A DNA stretch of 64,000 bases from Sneathiella sp. P13V-1 (GTDB lineage Bacteria; Pseudomonadota; Alphaproteobacteria; Sneathiellales; Sneathiellaceae): the NCBI RefSeq assembly GCF_015143595.1, contig NZ_WYEU01000002.1, positions 434,001 to 498,000 on the forward strand, written 5' to 3'. Positions 47,097 through 55,277 of this stretch are shown here, piece after piece. The stretch's first letter is position 1. Each line of letters starts with the position of its first letter. The notes under the pieces were generated by a model. The model was given only the letters and a program-made list of their open reading frames with translations, was not told the DNA's origin and searched no databases. The position numbers and the translations under genes are program-made.

Positions 47097-48293
47097 ATGA
47101 CAGCTGATGTCCCTGGTATGTCAGAGGGAGCCAAGGTAAGTCCGTTCCGCGATCCGAAGATAAGGGCCCTGTTTTTTCAGGTCCTGGTGATCGTGACTTT
47201 CCTCGCTTTCGTCTACTACATCGCTGACAATACGATCACTAATCTCGAGAAGCGTGGTATTGCATCTGGTTTTGACTTCTTAAGTCAGAATTCTGGATTT
47301 GATATCGGGATTGTTCTACTTGTCGACTATAACGCACAAACCTCCACACATGGTGATGTGCTGCTTATTGGTATAATCAATACCTTGGCTGTATCGCTTT
47401 CAGGCATTGTCCTGGCAACGATTATCGGCTTTGTTTTTGGCGTTTTGCGCCTCTCCAATAACTGGATCGTAAACCGTATCGCCTATGTTTACATTGAAGT
47501 GGTTCGGAATATTCCATTGCTGGTGCAACTTCTGTTCTGGTATCTGGCCGTTCTTCTGGAACTTCCAAAGGTTCGTGACAGTGTCAAATTAGGTGACAGT
47601 GTAGCCATTAACAACCGTGGCTTCTACTTCCCTAGCATTGTTCCAGACAGCGGCTTCTGGCTTATTCCAACAGCTTTTGTGCTGGGTATCATTGCGACAG
47701 TTTTTGTGAGCAAATGGGCTCACAAACGTCAGGATGAAACTGGGCAGCAATTCCCTGTTTTCACCACCGGTTTGGCACTAATCATTGGTTTGCCAGTTCT
47801 GGCAGCTTTGGTTTCCGGAATTCCGTTCGCGCTTGAATATCCGTCAATGGGCCGCTTTAACATTGCGGGCGGTTGGGTGATTAAACCTGAATTTATGGCG
47901 CTCTTCCTTGGGCTTTCCATTTATACAGGTGGATTTATTGCTGAAATTGTCCGCTCAGGTATTAATGCGGTGAGCCATGGTCAAACCGAGGCAGCCAACT
48001 CGCTTGGTATTAAACCGAGTGTCACCATGCGTCTTATTATTATTCCGCAGGCGCTTCGTGTGATTATTCCACCGCTTACCAGTCAGTTCCTGAACCTGAC
48101 GAAAAACTCATCCCTGGCAACAGCGATTGGTTATTCGGAAATTGTTGCGATTTTTGCAGGTACGTCATTAAACCAGACAGGCCAGGCCATTGAGATCATT
48201 GCTTTGACAATGTTGTTCTACCTGACGATCAGTTTGATCATCTCGGTCTTTATGAACTGGTACAATAAACGCATTGCATTGGTGGAGAGGTAA
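47097..48293 (+). CDS. aapQ: Amino-acid ABC transporter permease AapQ
   Basis: Membrane subunit of the Aap importer. A long insert before the permease core, about eight membrane helices and the EAA loop region (SHGQTEAANSLG) near residue 300 mark the AapQ/BztB branch of His/Glu/Gln/Arg permeases. 398 aa. AAGGAGC precedes the ATG. aapM follows after 3 bp. Confidence 0.95.
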   Translation: MTADVPGMSEGAKVSPFRDPKIRALFFQVLVIVTFLAFVYYIADNTITNLEKRGIASGFDFLSQNSGFDIGIVLLVDYNAQTSTHGDVLLIGIINTLAVSLSGIVLATIIGFVFGVLRLSNNWIVNRIAYVYIEVVRNIPLLVQLLFWYLAVLLELPKVRDSVKLGDSVAINNRGFYFPSIVPDSGFWLIPTAFVLGIIATVFVSKWAHKRQDETGQQFPVFTTGLALIIGLPVLAALVSGIPFALEYPSMGRFNIAGGWVIKPEFMALFLGLSIYTGGFIAEIVRSGINAVSHGQTEAANSLGIKPSVTMRLIIIPQALRVIIPPLTSQFLNLTKNSSLATAIGYSEIVAIFAGTSLNQTGQAIEIIALTMLFYLTISLIISVFMNWYNKRIALVER

Positions 48294-48296
48294 GAC

Positions 48297-49397
48297 ATGG
48301 CTATTGTTAAAACAGAACGCCATCCGGAAATGCCACCTCCGGTAACAACAACAGGCGTTATTGGCTGGTTGAGACAGAATTTGTTCTCAAGTTGGTTCAA
48401 CACAATTCTGACAGTTGTTGCTGCTTATGTAGCCTATAAAGCACTGTATGCATTCATCGACTTCACGATTATCAGCGCGAATTTTGCGGGAACGACCCGT
48501 GATGACTGTACACTTGATGGTGCTTGCTGGGTTTTCATTAAGCAGCGCTTTGGTCAGGTTATGTATGGTTTCTATCCGGAAGCTGAACGCTGGCGCATTA
48601 ACGTCGGTTATGTGCTTGGTGCAATTGGTCTTTTTCTTGTTCTTTCCAACTATGTTAAGAACAAAAAATGGCCAGCGTTGTACCTGTTCGTCATCTATCC
48701 AATTATCTGTTACTTCCTTTTCTTTGGTGGTTTCGGATTGGAAGTTGTCGAAACATCCCAGTGGGGTGGCCTGTTCCTGACATTGGTTCTGGCGTCGGTA
48801 TCCATCTTTGTGGCGTTGCCGCTTGGTATTATTCTGGCGCTCGGCCGCCGGTCTGAAATGCCGGTGGTTCGTATGGTCTGTGTCGGCTTTATTGAGTTGA
48901 TCCGTGCCGTTCCACTTATTTCCGTTCTCTTCATGGCATCTGTGATGCTGCCACTGTTCCTGCCGGAAGGTCAGAATTTTGATAAACTGATCCGTGCTCT
49001 GGTGGGTATGTCACTCTTCTCCGCGGCTTATATGGCTGAGGTGGTGCGTGGTGGTTTGCAGGCACTTCCAAAAGGACAGACAGAGGCAGCCATGTCACTT
49101 GGTCTTGGTTACTGGCAGACCATGTGGCTGATTATTCTGCCGCAGGCGCTGAAGATCTCTATCCCGTCTATCGTGAACACCTTTATCGGTTTGTTCAAAG
49201 ATACGACATTGGTTTTGATCATCGGTCTGTTTGATCTGTTGAGTGTTGTGAAAGCGGGTACTCAAGATAAAAACTGGCTTGGTCTGGCGACCGAGGGTTA
49301 CGTGTTCGTAGCCATAGTTTTCTGGGTTTTCTGCTTTGGCATGTCAAGATATAGCATCTGGTTGGAGAACAAACTCCATACCGGTCATAAACGATAG
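48297..49397 (+). CDS. aapM: Amino-acid ABC transporter permease AapM
   Basis: Second membrane subunit, pairing with AapQ. It carries the matching EAA loop (LPKGQTEAAMSLGLGYWQTM) and GLFKDTTLVLIIGLFDLL near the C-terminus, with a large N-terminal extension that includes one extra periplasmic loop (DDCTLDGACWVFIKQRFGQ region). 366 aa. It starts 3 bp after aapQ and is followed by aapP after 12 bp. Confidence 0.95.
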   Translation: MAIVKTERHPEMPPPVTTTGVIGWLRQNLFSSWFNTILTVVAAYVAYKALYAFIDFTIISANFAGTTRDDCTLDGACWVFIKQRFGQVMYGFYPEAERWRINVGYVLGAIGLFLVLSNYVKNKKWPALYLFVIYPIICYFLFFGGFGLEVVETSQWGGLFLTLVLASVSIFVALPLGIILALGRRSEMPVVRMVCVGFIELIRAVPLISVLFMASVMLPLFLPEGQNFDKLIRALVGMSLFSAAYMAEVVRGGLQALPKGQTEAAMSLGLGYWQTMWLIILPQALKISIPSIVNTFIGLFKDTTLVLIIGLFDLLSVVKAGTQDKNWLGLATEGYVFVAIVFWVFCFGMSRYSIWLENKLHTGHKR

Positions 49398-49409
49398 GAG
49401 GCAGGCGAA

Positions 49410-50180
49410 ATGAGTGAAGCTGCCATGAATAATTCAGCAAGTGAAGCTGCAATCCAGATCATCGGAATGCACAAATGGTATGGTGATTTCCATGTTCTTC
49501 GGGACATTAACCTGACCGTTGAACGTGGTGAGAGAATTGTTGTTTGTGGACCTTCCGGTTCCGGTAAATCAACAATGATCCGTTGTATCAACCGTTTGGA
49601 AGAGCACCAGCAAGGCCAGATCATTGTGGATGGTATTGAACTTACAAACGATGTGAAGAAGATTGATGAAATCCGTCGTGAAGTAGGGATGGTGTTCCAG
49701 CACTTTAACCTGTTCCCACATTTGACAGTGCTTGAGAACTGTACTTTGGCTCCGATCTGGGTGCGTAAAACACCTAAGGAAGAAGCAGAAGCAACAGCAA
49801 TGAAGTTTCTGGAGCGGGTAAAAATTCCTGACCAGGCACTTAAGTATCCAGGCCAATTGTCTGGTGGTCAGCAACAACGTGTGGCGATTGCCCGTTCATT
49901 GTGCATGAACCCACGTATAATGTTGTTTGATGAGCCGACATCAGCGCTTGACCCTGAAATGATTTCAGAGGTTCTGGACACAATGATCAGCTTGGCCGAA
50001 GAAGGAATGACAATGGTTTGCGTGACCCATGAAATGGGTTTTGCGAAAACGGTTGCTGACCGTGTGATCTTTATGGATCAGGGTGAAGTAATTGAACAGG
50101 CGCCACCAACCGAGTTCTTCGACAACCCGCAAAGTGAGCGCACGAAATTGTTCCTGTCGCAGATCCTGCACAACGGATAA
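49410..50180 (+). CDS. aapP: Amino-acid ABC transporter ATPase AapP
   Basis: ATPase that drives the Aap importer. Walker [11 protein letters not shown]-loop [12 protein letters not shown], signature LSGGQQQR and Walker [14 protein letters not shown] are complete; 256 aa is typical of polar amino-acid ATPases. AGGAGG precedes the ATG. A strong terminator ends the operon 20 bp downstream. Confidence 0.97.
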   Translation: MSEAAMNNSASEAAIQIIGMHKWYGDFHVLRDINLTVERGERIVVCGPSGSGKSTMIRCINRLEEHQQGQIIVDGIELTNDVKKIDEIRREVGMVFQHFNLFPHLTVLENCTLAPIWVRKTPKEEAEATAMKFLERVKIPDQALKYPGQLSGGQQQRVAIARSLCMNPRIMLFDEPTSALDPEMISEVLDTMISLAEEGMTMVCVTHEMGFAKTVADRVIFMDQGEVIEQAPPTEFFDNPQSERTKLFLSQILHNG

Positions 50181-50199
50181 ATTTCTCAATGCAAAAGAA

Positions 50200-50225
50200 A
50201 GCCCCGGTTTTTCCGGGGCTTTTTT
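50200..50225 (+). terminator. Rho-independent terminator of the aap operon
   Basis: AGCCCCGG (50200-50207) and CCGGGGCT (50213-50220) form a perfect 8-bp stem around a five-T loop, followed by six T. Confidence 0.93.
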
Positions 50226-50295
50226 ATTTGTAGTTTTTGTTAATGTGTTTTACTGTTTTCTCAATTAGGGATTGTGCGGAGAAGGCTGTAGGTAG

Positions 50296-50514
50296 ATGCC
50301 TCATGGGCTTATAATCTTTATCATTCAGATGTTGGCACTTGGATTTTGTGCTGCTTTCATTAGCGCGATTTACTACCTGAATACGACTGTTCATTGCGTG
50401 GTCGGAGGTGGCCATGGCGTATGCCTGTTTGACGGAGCGTTGTCGCTCTTCCTATTTGCGGCAACGCTGATAACTGCAGCATTTGCTGCTTTGCTGTTTA
50501 AAGCCTATTCCTGA
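50296..50514 (+). CDS. Small membrane protein of unknown function
   Basis: I do not recognise it. 72 residues with two hydrophobic helices (about 5-27 and 45-68) joined by a short loop with His, two Cys and several Gly (VHCVVGGGHGVC). An AGGTAG lies three bases before the ATG, closer than usual. It ends exactly at the stop of the convergent acetyltransferase gene. Its hydrophobic pattern is too regular for chance, but expression is not shown. Confidence 0.55.
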   Translation: MPHGLIIFIIQMLALGFCAAFISAIYYLNTTVHCVVGGGHGVCLFDGALSLFLFAATLITAAFAALLFKAYS

Positions 50515-51075
50515 TTAGTCATGATCCGCAATTGGATCAATAATCACTTCACGTTGCTCATAAGGGACATAACCAAAGCGCTGATACATCGGAAGTGCTT
50601 TTGGATGATCCAGCGTACAGGTGTTGACGGTAATGCAGTCAGGGTCTCTATACCATGCTTGCTCAATTGCCCAGTTCAGAAAATAAGGGCCCATTTTCAT
50701 GCCAATAAATTCCGGCATGATTCCGAAATAAGCAAGATCAACAGCTGCTGGGTAGTTCTTGAAATTTAGTTCTGCGTAACCAGCAGGAGTGCCGCGGACA
50801 TACAAAACATAAATCTCTGTGTCTTTGTCCTTGATGACCCGATCGAGATCTTCATCGGACAGTTTCTTGCGGTCAGTCCATCCCCAATCTCTTCCAACAG
50901 CGTCATATAAATAGCGATAGAAAGATACCGTCGGGTTTTCAGAGCGAATTATTGAATGAGGTATTGCGGGGGGAGTGATGTTCTGGGGGCGAGGGCCCCC
51001 AGTCATCTTAAGGTAAGTAATGGTGACCGGCCAGAGGCCATCTTCATTGGGCTCAGGTTTGCGCTTAAGGGGCAT
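50515..51075 (-). CDS. GNAT family N-acetyltransferase
   Basis: Acetyltransferase fold: central GTPAGYAELNF, then FGIMPEFIGMKMGPYFLNWAIEQAW (acetyl-CoA loop, degenerate R/Q-x-x-G-x-G/A) and the C-terminal NTCTLDHPKALPMYQRFGYVPYEQ. 186 aa; the substrate is unknown. Its ATG shares a base with the sseA stop (TAATG), so the two are translated together and it is the last gene of the cysK-alaX-sseA run. Confidence 0.88.
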   Translation of the reverse strand: MPLKRKPEPNEDGLWPVTITYLKMTGGPRPQNITPPAIPHSIIRSENPTVSFYRYLYDAVGRDWGWTDRKKLSDEDLDRVIKDKDTEIYVLYVRGTPAGYAELNFKNYPAAVDLAYFGIMPEFIGMKMGPYFLNWAIEQAWYRDPDCITVNTCTLDHPKALPMYQRFGYVPYEQREVIIDPIADHD

Positions 51076-51935
51076 TATTTTTTCTTACCTGTAGAAATTG
51101 GCAGCTGTTCGTCCAACGCCCATTCTGTCCAGGAGCCGTCATACACAGATACAAAGCGGTGTCCCAGCATATGAAGCCCAAATGCAAGCACACACGCGGT
51201 GACACCAGATCCACATGACGTAATCACAGGCTTGTTCATGTCAATGCCTGCTTCAAGGTAGGCTTTCTTAAGGTCATTAGCGGCGAGCAGTGTACCGTCT
51301 GTTTTGAACAGTTGATCAAACGGCAGGTTTAAGGAGCCTGGGATACGACCGCCGCGCAATCCTTCACGTGGCTCCGGCGCGGTGCCTTCATAACGGCCTT
51401 GAGAGCGCGCATCCAAAACCTGTTCTTTATTGGTTTCCAGGTTGCGGCGAACCTGCGCCTTCTCCCGCAGGATCATATTGTTCATTCGTGCCGTAAAGTG
51501 ACGTTCCGTTGGCTTGGACGGCATATCGGAAACTGGACGGCCTTCGTCCAACCATTTTTGCATACCGCCATCCAGTATTGCGACATCGTCATGACCAAAA
51601 AGTTTGAACAACCACCAGGCACGGGCCGCGCTTCTAACGCCGGATTTATCATAGATAATGATCCGGCTGCCATCGCCAAGGCCCAGCTTGCGGACGCGGC
51701 TGGAAAATTTTTCAGGACTTGGCACCATGTGTGGCAAGGGTATATCAGTGTCAGCGATATCATCGATATCAAAAAAGACAGCTCCCTCAATATGGCTTTC
51801 TGCAAATTCAGCTTTCGGATCACGGTTTTCCGCTGGCATATACCACGACGCATCGACGATACGAATGTCAGGTGCTGACATATTTTGTTGAAGCCATTCG
51901 GTGGATACAAGAGAAGTTGGATTTGCGTAGGCCAT
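51075..51935 (-). CDS. sseA: 3-mercaptopyruvate sulfurtransferase
   Basis: Two rhodanese domains; the C-terminal one is active. The loop CGSGVTAC with Cys241 is the mercaptopyruvate-type loop, rather than the CRKGVTA type of thiosulfate rhodaneses. 286 aa. It is in a - strand run with cysK and an AlaX-type editing protein, in keeping with a cysteine breakdown or sulfur-transfer role. Confidence 0.93.
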   Translation of the reverse strand: MAYANPTSLVSTEWLQQNMSAPDIRIVDASWYMPAENRDPKAEFAESHIEGAVFFDIDDIADTDIPLPHMVPSPEKFSSRVRKLGLGDGSRIIIYDKSGVRSAARAWWLFKLFGHDDVAILDGGMQKWLDEGRPVSDMPSKPTERHFTARMNNMILREKAQVRRNLETNKEQVLDARSQGRYEGTAPEPREGLRGGRIPGSLNLPFDQLFKTDGTLLAANDLKKAYLEAGIDMNKPVITSCGSGVTACVLAFGLHMLGHRFVSVYDGSWTEWALDEQLPISTGKKK

Positions 51936-51966
51936 TGATATTATAAGTCCTGTTAAACGTCACAAT

Positions 51967-52680
51967 TTATTCGTCAAAGATTAAAGACACGCGTCTGTTT
52001 TGACGACCCTTTTTTTCAATTTTCCGCACAAGAACAGGTCCAATTTCGGAGGTGTTTCTGACATGTGTACCACCGCAGGGCTGCAAGTCGGTGTTGGCGA
52101 TACGGATCAGGCGAACCCGGCCGCTTCCGCGTGGTGGCTGAACGGACATGGTTTTAACAAGCTCGGGCTTCTGGTCCAGTTCTTCATCTGAGATCCAGCT
52201 AAAGGAAACATCCAGATTTTGACAGATGAGATCATTCAATTTTTGTGTGATTTCTTCCTTGTCCAGCGTGGCTTCAGGCAAATCGAAGTCAAGTCGGCCC
52301 TTACCATCAGAAACTTGCCCACCGGTTACAGGGTAGGGGAGAACAGCAGAAAGAAGGTGTAAGCAGCTGTGCATTCGCATAAGGCGATGACGTGCCTCCC
52401 AATCGATAGTAGCCGCGACGGTATCACCTACAGCAGGAAGGTTTTGTCCTTCAGCGGGTACATGAACAATTTCGTCTGGGGAGTTGCCTTTAACAGTGGT
52501 CGCAATCGTGACCGACGCGCCATCGGAAAGTATTAAGGTCCCTTTATCGCCAGGTTGACCGCCGCCTGTCGGGTAAAAAACAGTTTGGTCCAAAATAATA
52601 CCGCCAAGGTCGTTAATTTCCACGACTTTGGCGGTGCATTCTTTAAGGTAAGCATCTTCACGGAAAAGATCTTGTGTCAT
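51967..52680 (-). CDS. AlaX-type trans-editing alanyl-tRNA hydrolase
   Basis: Free-standing homologue of the AlaRS editing domain that frees serine or glycine wrongly bound to tRNA-Ala. Zinc motifs are HSCLH (HxxxH) and CGGTHV (CxxxH); the N-terminal segment with FYPTGGGQPGD is the AlaX-M feature. 237 aa. It sits 35 bp after cysK and 31 bp before sseA, so it is probably expressed with cysteine genes, which is uncommon. Confidence 0.92.
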   Translation of the reverse strand: MTQDLFREDAYLKECTAKVVEINDLGGIILDQTVFYPTGGGQPGDKGTLILSDGASVTIATTVKGNSPDEIVHVPAEGQNLPAVGDTVAATIDWEARHRLMRMHSCLHLLSAVLPYPVTGGQVSDGKGRLDFDLPEATLDKEEITQKLNDLICQNLDVSFSWISDEELDQKPELVKTMSVQPPRGSGRVRLIRIANTDLQPCGGTHVRNTSEIGPVLVRKIEKKGRQNRRVSLIFDE

Positions 52681-52715
52681 TCTTGGTAAGGCTCCCGGTT
52701 ATCAGCCGGTATTAT

Positions 52716-53720
52716 TCAGTCCTCTAGCCAAGGCGCAACCGGCAAGTCGTTTGCCCTCAACATATCAACATCCATGAGTTTGCTAAAGTATTTTTGGGCT
52801 GTATCACAGAGTACCGTAACGATTGTGTGCCCAGGTCCCATTTCTTTGGCCATACGAATTGCACCGGCCACATTCACACCGGAAGAAAGTCCCATCTGAA
52901 GGCCTTCCTTGATGTTCAAATCATATAGAACTTTCAAGGCCTCTGCGTCACCTATTTGGTACGGCATGTCAACTTCAAGCCCTTCAAGGTTGGCGGTAAT
53001 ACGGCCTTGTCCAATACCTTCACTGATGGAACTTCCCTCAGCTTTAAGTTCTCCATTTTTATAATAGTTGAAGAGGGCAGCGCCCATAGGATCAGCTATG
53101 CCGATTTTAATGCCCGGATTGCGTTCACGAAGAGCATCCGCTGTCCCTGCAAGTGTGCCGCCACTGCCAACTGCGCAGATAAAGCCATCTACCTTGCCGT
53201 CTGTTTGATCAAAAATTTCTGGGCCAGTTGTTTTATAGTGGCCAAGTTTGTTCGCTACATTGTCAAACTGATTGGCCCAGATGACGCCGTGGTCACTGCT
53301 TCCGGCCAGTTCTTCTGCAAGGCGACCTGAATATTTCACATAGTTACCAGGATCTTTATATGGCTTGGCTGGAACAAGGCGAAGGTCAGCGCCGCAGTAT
53401 TTTAGGATCGCCTTTTTTTCATCGGTTTGGGTTTCAGGCATCACAATAATGGTTTTGTAGCCTTTTGCGTTACCAACCAAGGCCAAACCAATACCTGTAT
53501 TGCCTGCGGTACCTTCAACGATGGTCCCACCTGGCTCTAGAATGCCTTTCTTCTCAGCATCTTCGATGATGGCAAGAGCTGCACGATCTTTAACTGAGCC
53601 GCCCGGGTTAAGAAACTCTGCTTTACCGTAAATATCACACCCAGTTTCTTCGGAAGGGCCCGTAAGGCGGATAAGAGGGGTGTTTCCGATGGTGTCAACA
53701 AAGTTGTTGCGGATAGTCAT
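52716..53720 (-). CDS. cysK: Cysteine synthase A (O-acetylserine sulfhydrylase)
   Basis: PLP enzyme that joins O-acetylserine, made by CysE, with sulfide to give cysteine. PLP lysine in GGSVKDRAAL, the substrate loop EGTAGNTGIGLAL and the pocket GSGGTLAG are intact. 334 aa, slightly longer than E. coli CysK. First gene of the - strand run cysK-alaX-sseA-GNAT. Its upstream side meets the prophage region, and no terminator separates it from the repressor gene in the same direction. Confidence 0.94.
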   Translation of the reverse strand: MTIRNNFVDTIGNTPLIRLTGPSEETGCDIYGKAEFLNPGGSVKDRAALAIIEDAEKKGILEPGGTIVEGTAGNTGIGLALVGNAKGYKTIIVMPETQTDEKKAILKYCGADLRLVPAKPYKDPGNYVKYSGRLAEELAGSSDHGVIWANQFDNVANKLGHYKTTGPEIFDQTDGKVDGFICAVGSGGTLAGTADALRERNPGIKIGIADPMGAALFNYYKNGELKAEGSSISEGIGQGRITANLEGLEVDMPYQIGDAEALKVLYDLNIKEGLQMGLSSGVNVAGAIRMAKEMGPGHTIVTVLCDTAQKYFSKLMDVDMLRANDLPVAPWLED

Positions 53721-53761
53721 GGCATTCTCTGTGTTAAATTTAAATTACAGCAATAAATGGT

Positions 53762-53809
53762 TATTTAATTATATAGCACACAAGGTCAATGGAAAATATT
53801 TAATTATAT
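53762..53809. repeat. 13-bp direct repeat upstream of cysK
   Basis: TATTTAATTATAT occurs at 53762-53774 and 53797-53809, 35 bp apart, in the 121-bp gap between cysK and the repressor gene. It could be a paired regulator site for cysK or a remnant at the prophage junction. The rest of the gap is AT-rich with nothing else named. Confidence 0.45.
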
Positions 53810-53841
53810 GTCAGGGATTAGTGAAAATGTGATGGGGGTAT

Positions 53842-54378
53842 CTAAATTTCTTTGTATTCTCCAATTTGATGCATGTCCTCTTCGTTCATGCATTGAAAGG
53901 TTTTTGTCGGTGTAAAGTTACTTGCATCAGGTAAAGGTGGGTCATTTGGGAAGTCAGAATTAGTGATGCACACGAAGATTCGAAGCCTCTTTGACGTATT
54001 GGTGTTTTCTATGAAGGCATATTTGGTTGAGTAGGAAAAATTGTGGCTTGTGGGTAAGGTAATGATGTAGCGGTTTGCTTCGGGCCAAAGTGAATACGTA
54101 CTATTTTTTGAACAGGCCTGACCTGCAACAATGACGGTTTCAATGGTTTTTTTAATATCTAGATTCGCCTCATCCGTTTCTTTGCGGATATGGTGAATAA
54201 CCTCATCCTGATTGAGTAGTAAAAATTTTGCTAATTTAGAAATTTCGTTGGATTGTATGCGCCTGCGGCCGTTTATGATTTCGCTGACACGAGATGGAGG
54301 AAGTGAAAGTGCTTTGCCTAAGTCGCTTTTCCGGCGATTTATTTTTTTCAACCTCTCTTCTATCCAGTCGCGTCTCAT
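53842..54378 (-). CDS. Phage-type XRE repressor with degenerate S24-like domain
   Basis: The N-terminus is a helix-turn-helix of the kind found in S24 phage repressors (SLPPSRVSEIINGRRRIQ). The C-terminal half begins like an S24 domain (VIVAGQAC...LWPEANRY) but the expected Ser-Met-x site after the FA-type strand is replaced by ENTNTSKRLRIFVC, and no Lys partner is evident, so RecA-driven self-cleavage is unlikely. ATG 54378 has GGAGG nine bases upstream and is chosen over GTG 54408; 178 aa. It is divergent from the 174-aa gene and probably controls it. Confidence 0.82.
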   Translation of the reverse strand: MRRDWIEERLKKINRRKSDLGKALSLPPSRVSEIINGRRRIQSNEISKLAKFLLLNQDEVIHHIRKETDEANLDIKKTIETVIVAGQACSKNSTYSLWPEANRYIITLPTSHNFSYSTKYAFIENTNTSKRLRIFVCITNSDFPNDPPLPDASNFTPTKTFQCMNEEDMHQIGEYKEI

Positions 54379-54414
54379 GTACAAAATCCTCCCATTTTCG
54401 ATAATCACATTAAA

Positions 54415-54429
54415 TTACGAATATCGTAA
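54415..54429. promoter_or_regulatory. Candidate repressor operator, perfect palindrome
   Basis: TTACGA-ATA-TCGTAA is a perfect 6+3+6 palindrome 37 bp from the repressor start and just before the -35 box of the divergent promoter, where a repressor could block both. Confidence 0.6.
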
Positions 54430-54435
54430 AAAAAA

Positions 54436-54463
54436 TTGACCGGTAACTGCTTTATTTTATCCT
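54436..54463 (+). promoter_or_regulatory. Candidate rightward promoter of the prophage
   Basis: TTGACC (54436-54441), 16 bp, TATCCT (54458-54463). It is followed by a leader of about 200 bp before the 174-aa gene; no gene was seen in that leader. Confidence 0.5.
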
Positions 54464-54468
54464 AAAGA

Positions 54469-54510
54469 TCGAAAAATTTTAGTTACGCAAATTTAGCGAG
54501 AATTTTTCGA
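54469..54510. repeat. 10-bp inverted repeat in the immunity region
   Basis: TCGAAAAATT (54469-54478) and AATTTTTCGA (54501-54510) are perfect inverted copies 22 bp apart, just past the rightward -10 box. A second regulator or a repressor dimer pair could use them. A weaker CGC-AAATTTA-GCG palindrome lies between. Confidence 0.5.
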
Positions 54511-54670
54511 ATTGTAAAAAATATGTGCAATATCAATCAATAAGAGTGATTTATTTTTTTCATCTCTCTCTTTTTGATGGTGTCATTGCCTGGATTGAAA
54601 GAGAGGCCCGTTTAGTTCGAGGCAGTACTTTCAGAATGTTTTTTCAGCAATATCAGGAGTAAACGCGCCA

Positions 54671-55195
54671 ATGAATAGTAAAAATACCGCAGAAAAATCG
54701 AGAAGTATAAAGGCGATAATTAAGACCGCTCCGGCGGGGAATGATAATTTCCCTTATGAGATGCTCCAGAAAAGGTTAAGGGAGCAGGAGGAAAATTCCA
54801 GAACAACTAGGAAAAAGCCTAGAAACAATTCGCAAATTTGGACGAACTTGAGCGAAGCGCAAGTAAAGGCAGCGCATCGAATATATTTTGGATTTGTCGC
54901 CAAGTTCAGAGGGTTGGAAGCACGTACCCAGAATTTTATTTGGATGCCGAAAGGGAATAGCAATCCCAGTGACTTTACAGAGCATCTTATAGATAAATTC
55001 ACTTTTTGGGCCAGCTATAATCATGGTACCTATTTCAGCGTAGTCGCAGCATTGGATATACTGATTTTTGGGAAAAGTTGCCGTGAAATTGATCAGGCCT
55101 TTAGCCGCAGAAAAGGGTTTGCCAAGGGCAATCTTATTACGGCTTTGGATGAATATAATAAAATTAAAATGCACCATAATGTAGAAAAAACTTGA
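54671..55195 (+). CDS. Unknown protein, candidate late-gene antiterminator/activator
   Basis: I do not recognise the 174-aa sequence by family. Residues 1-60 are basic and probably flexible (many Lys, Arg, Asn); 60-165 look helical, with AAHRIYFGF, ARTQNFIW and a C-terminal ALDILIFGKSCREIDQAF...FAKGNLITALDEY that reads like a helix-turn-helix. An AGGAG lies 11 bases before the ATG. A Q-type late regulator role is inferred only from place: its stop lies within a promoter that runs into a terminator ahead of the terminase genes. Confidence 0.7.
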   Translation: MNSKNTAEKSRSIKAIIKTAPAGNDNFPYEMLQKRLREQEENSRTTRKKPRNNSQIWTNLSEAQVKAAHRIYFGFVAKFRGLEARTQNFIWMPKGNSNPSDFTEHLIDKFTFWASYNHGTYFSVVAALDILIFGKSCREIDQAFSRRKGFAKGNLITALDEYNKIKMHHNVEKT

Positions 55196-55218
55196 CGCCA
55201 CGGGGTCAATTTGATAAT
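55192..55218 (+). promoter_or_regulatory. Candidate late promoter (pR'-like)
   Basis: TTGACG (55192-55197), a 15-bp spacer and GATAAT (55213-55218), each five of six consensus bases. It overlaps the stop of the 174-aa gene. An inverted repeat TTGAC-N8-GTCAA (55192-55209) covers the -35 box and part of the spacer, where a Q-type factor could bind. Confidence 0.6.
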
Positions 55219-55243
55219 CTGTTTTCCATAGTCGAGAAAAAGG

Positions 55244-55277
55244 GCCTGAAATTCTGAAGGAGTTTCAGGCTTTTTTT
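55244..55277 (+). terminator. Intrinsic terminator just past the late promoter (tR'-like)
   Basis: GCCTGAAA (55244-55251) and TTTCAGGC (55263-55270) form a perfect 8-bp stem followed by seven T. It would end a transcript from the promoter at 55192 after about 50 nt, ahead of both terminase genes. The following 137 bp to the small terminase are AT-rich with no other feature seen. Confidence 0.9.

Noticed and set aside
54379-54670. LexA (SOS) box of the alphaproteobacterial type GTTC-N7-GTTC
   Set aside because: One GTTC is present near 54618 but the second half is TACT, so the site is not supported.
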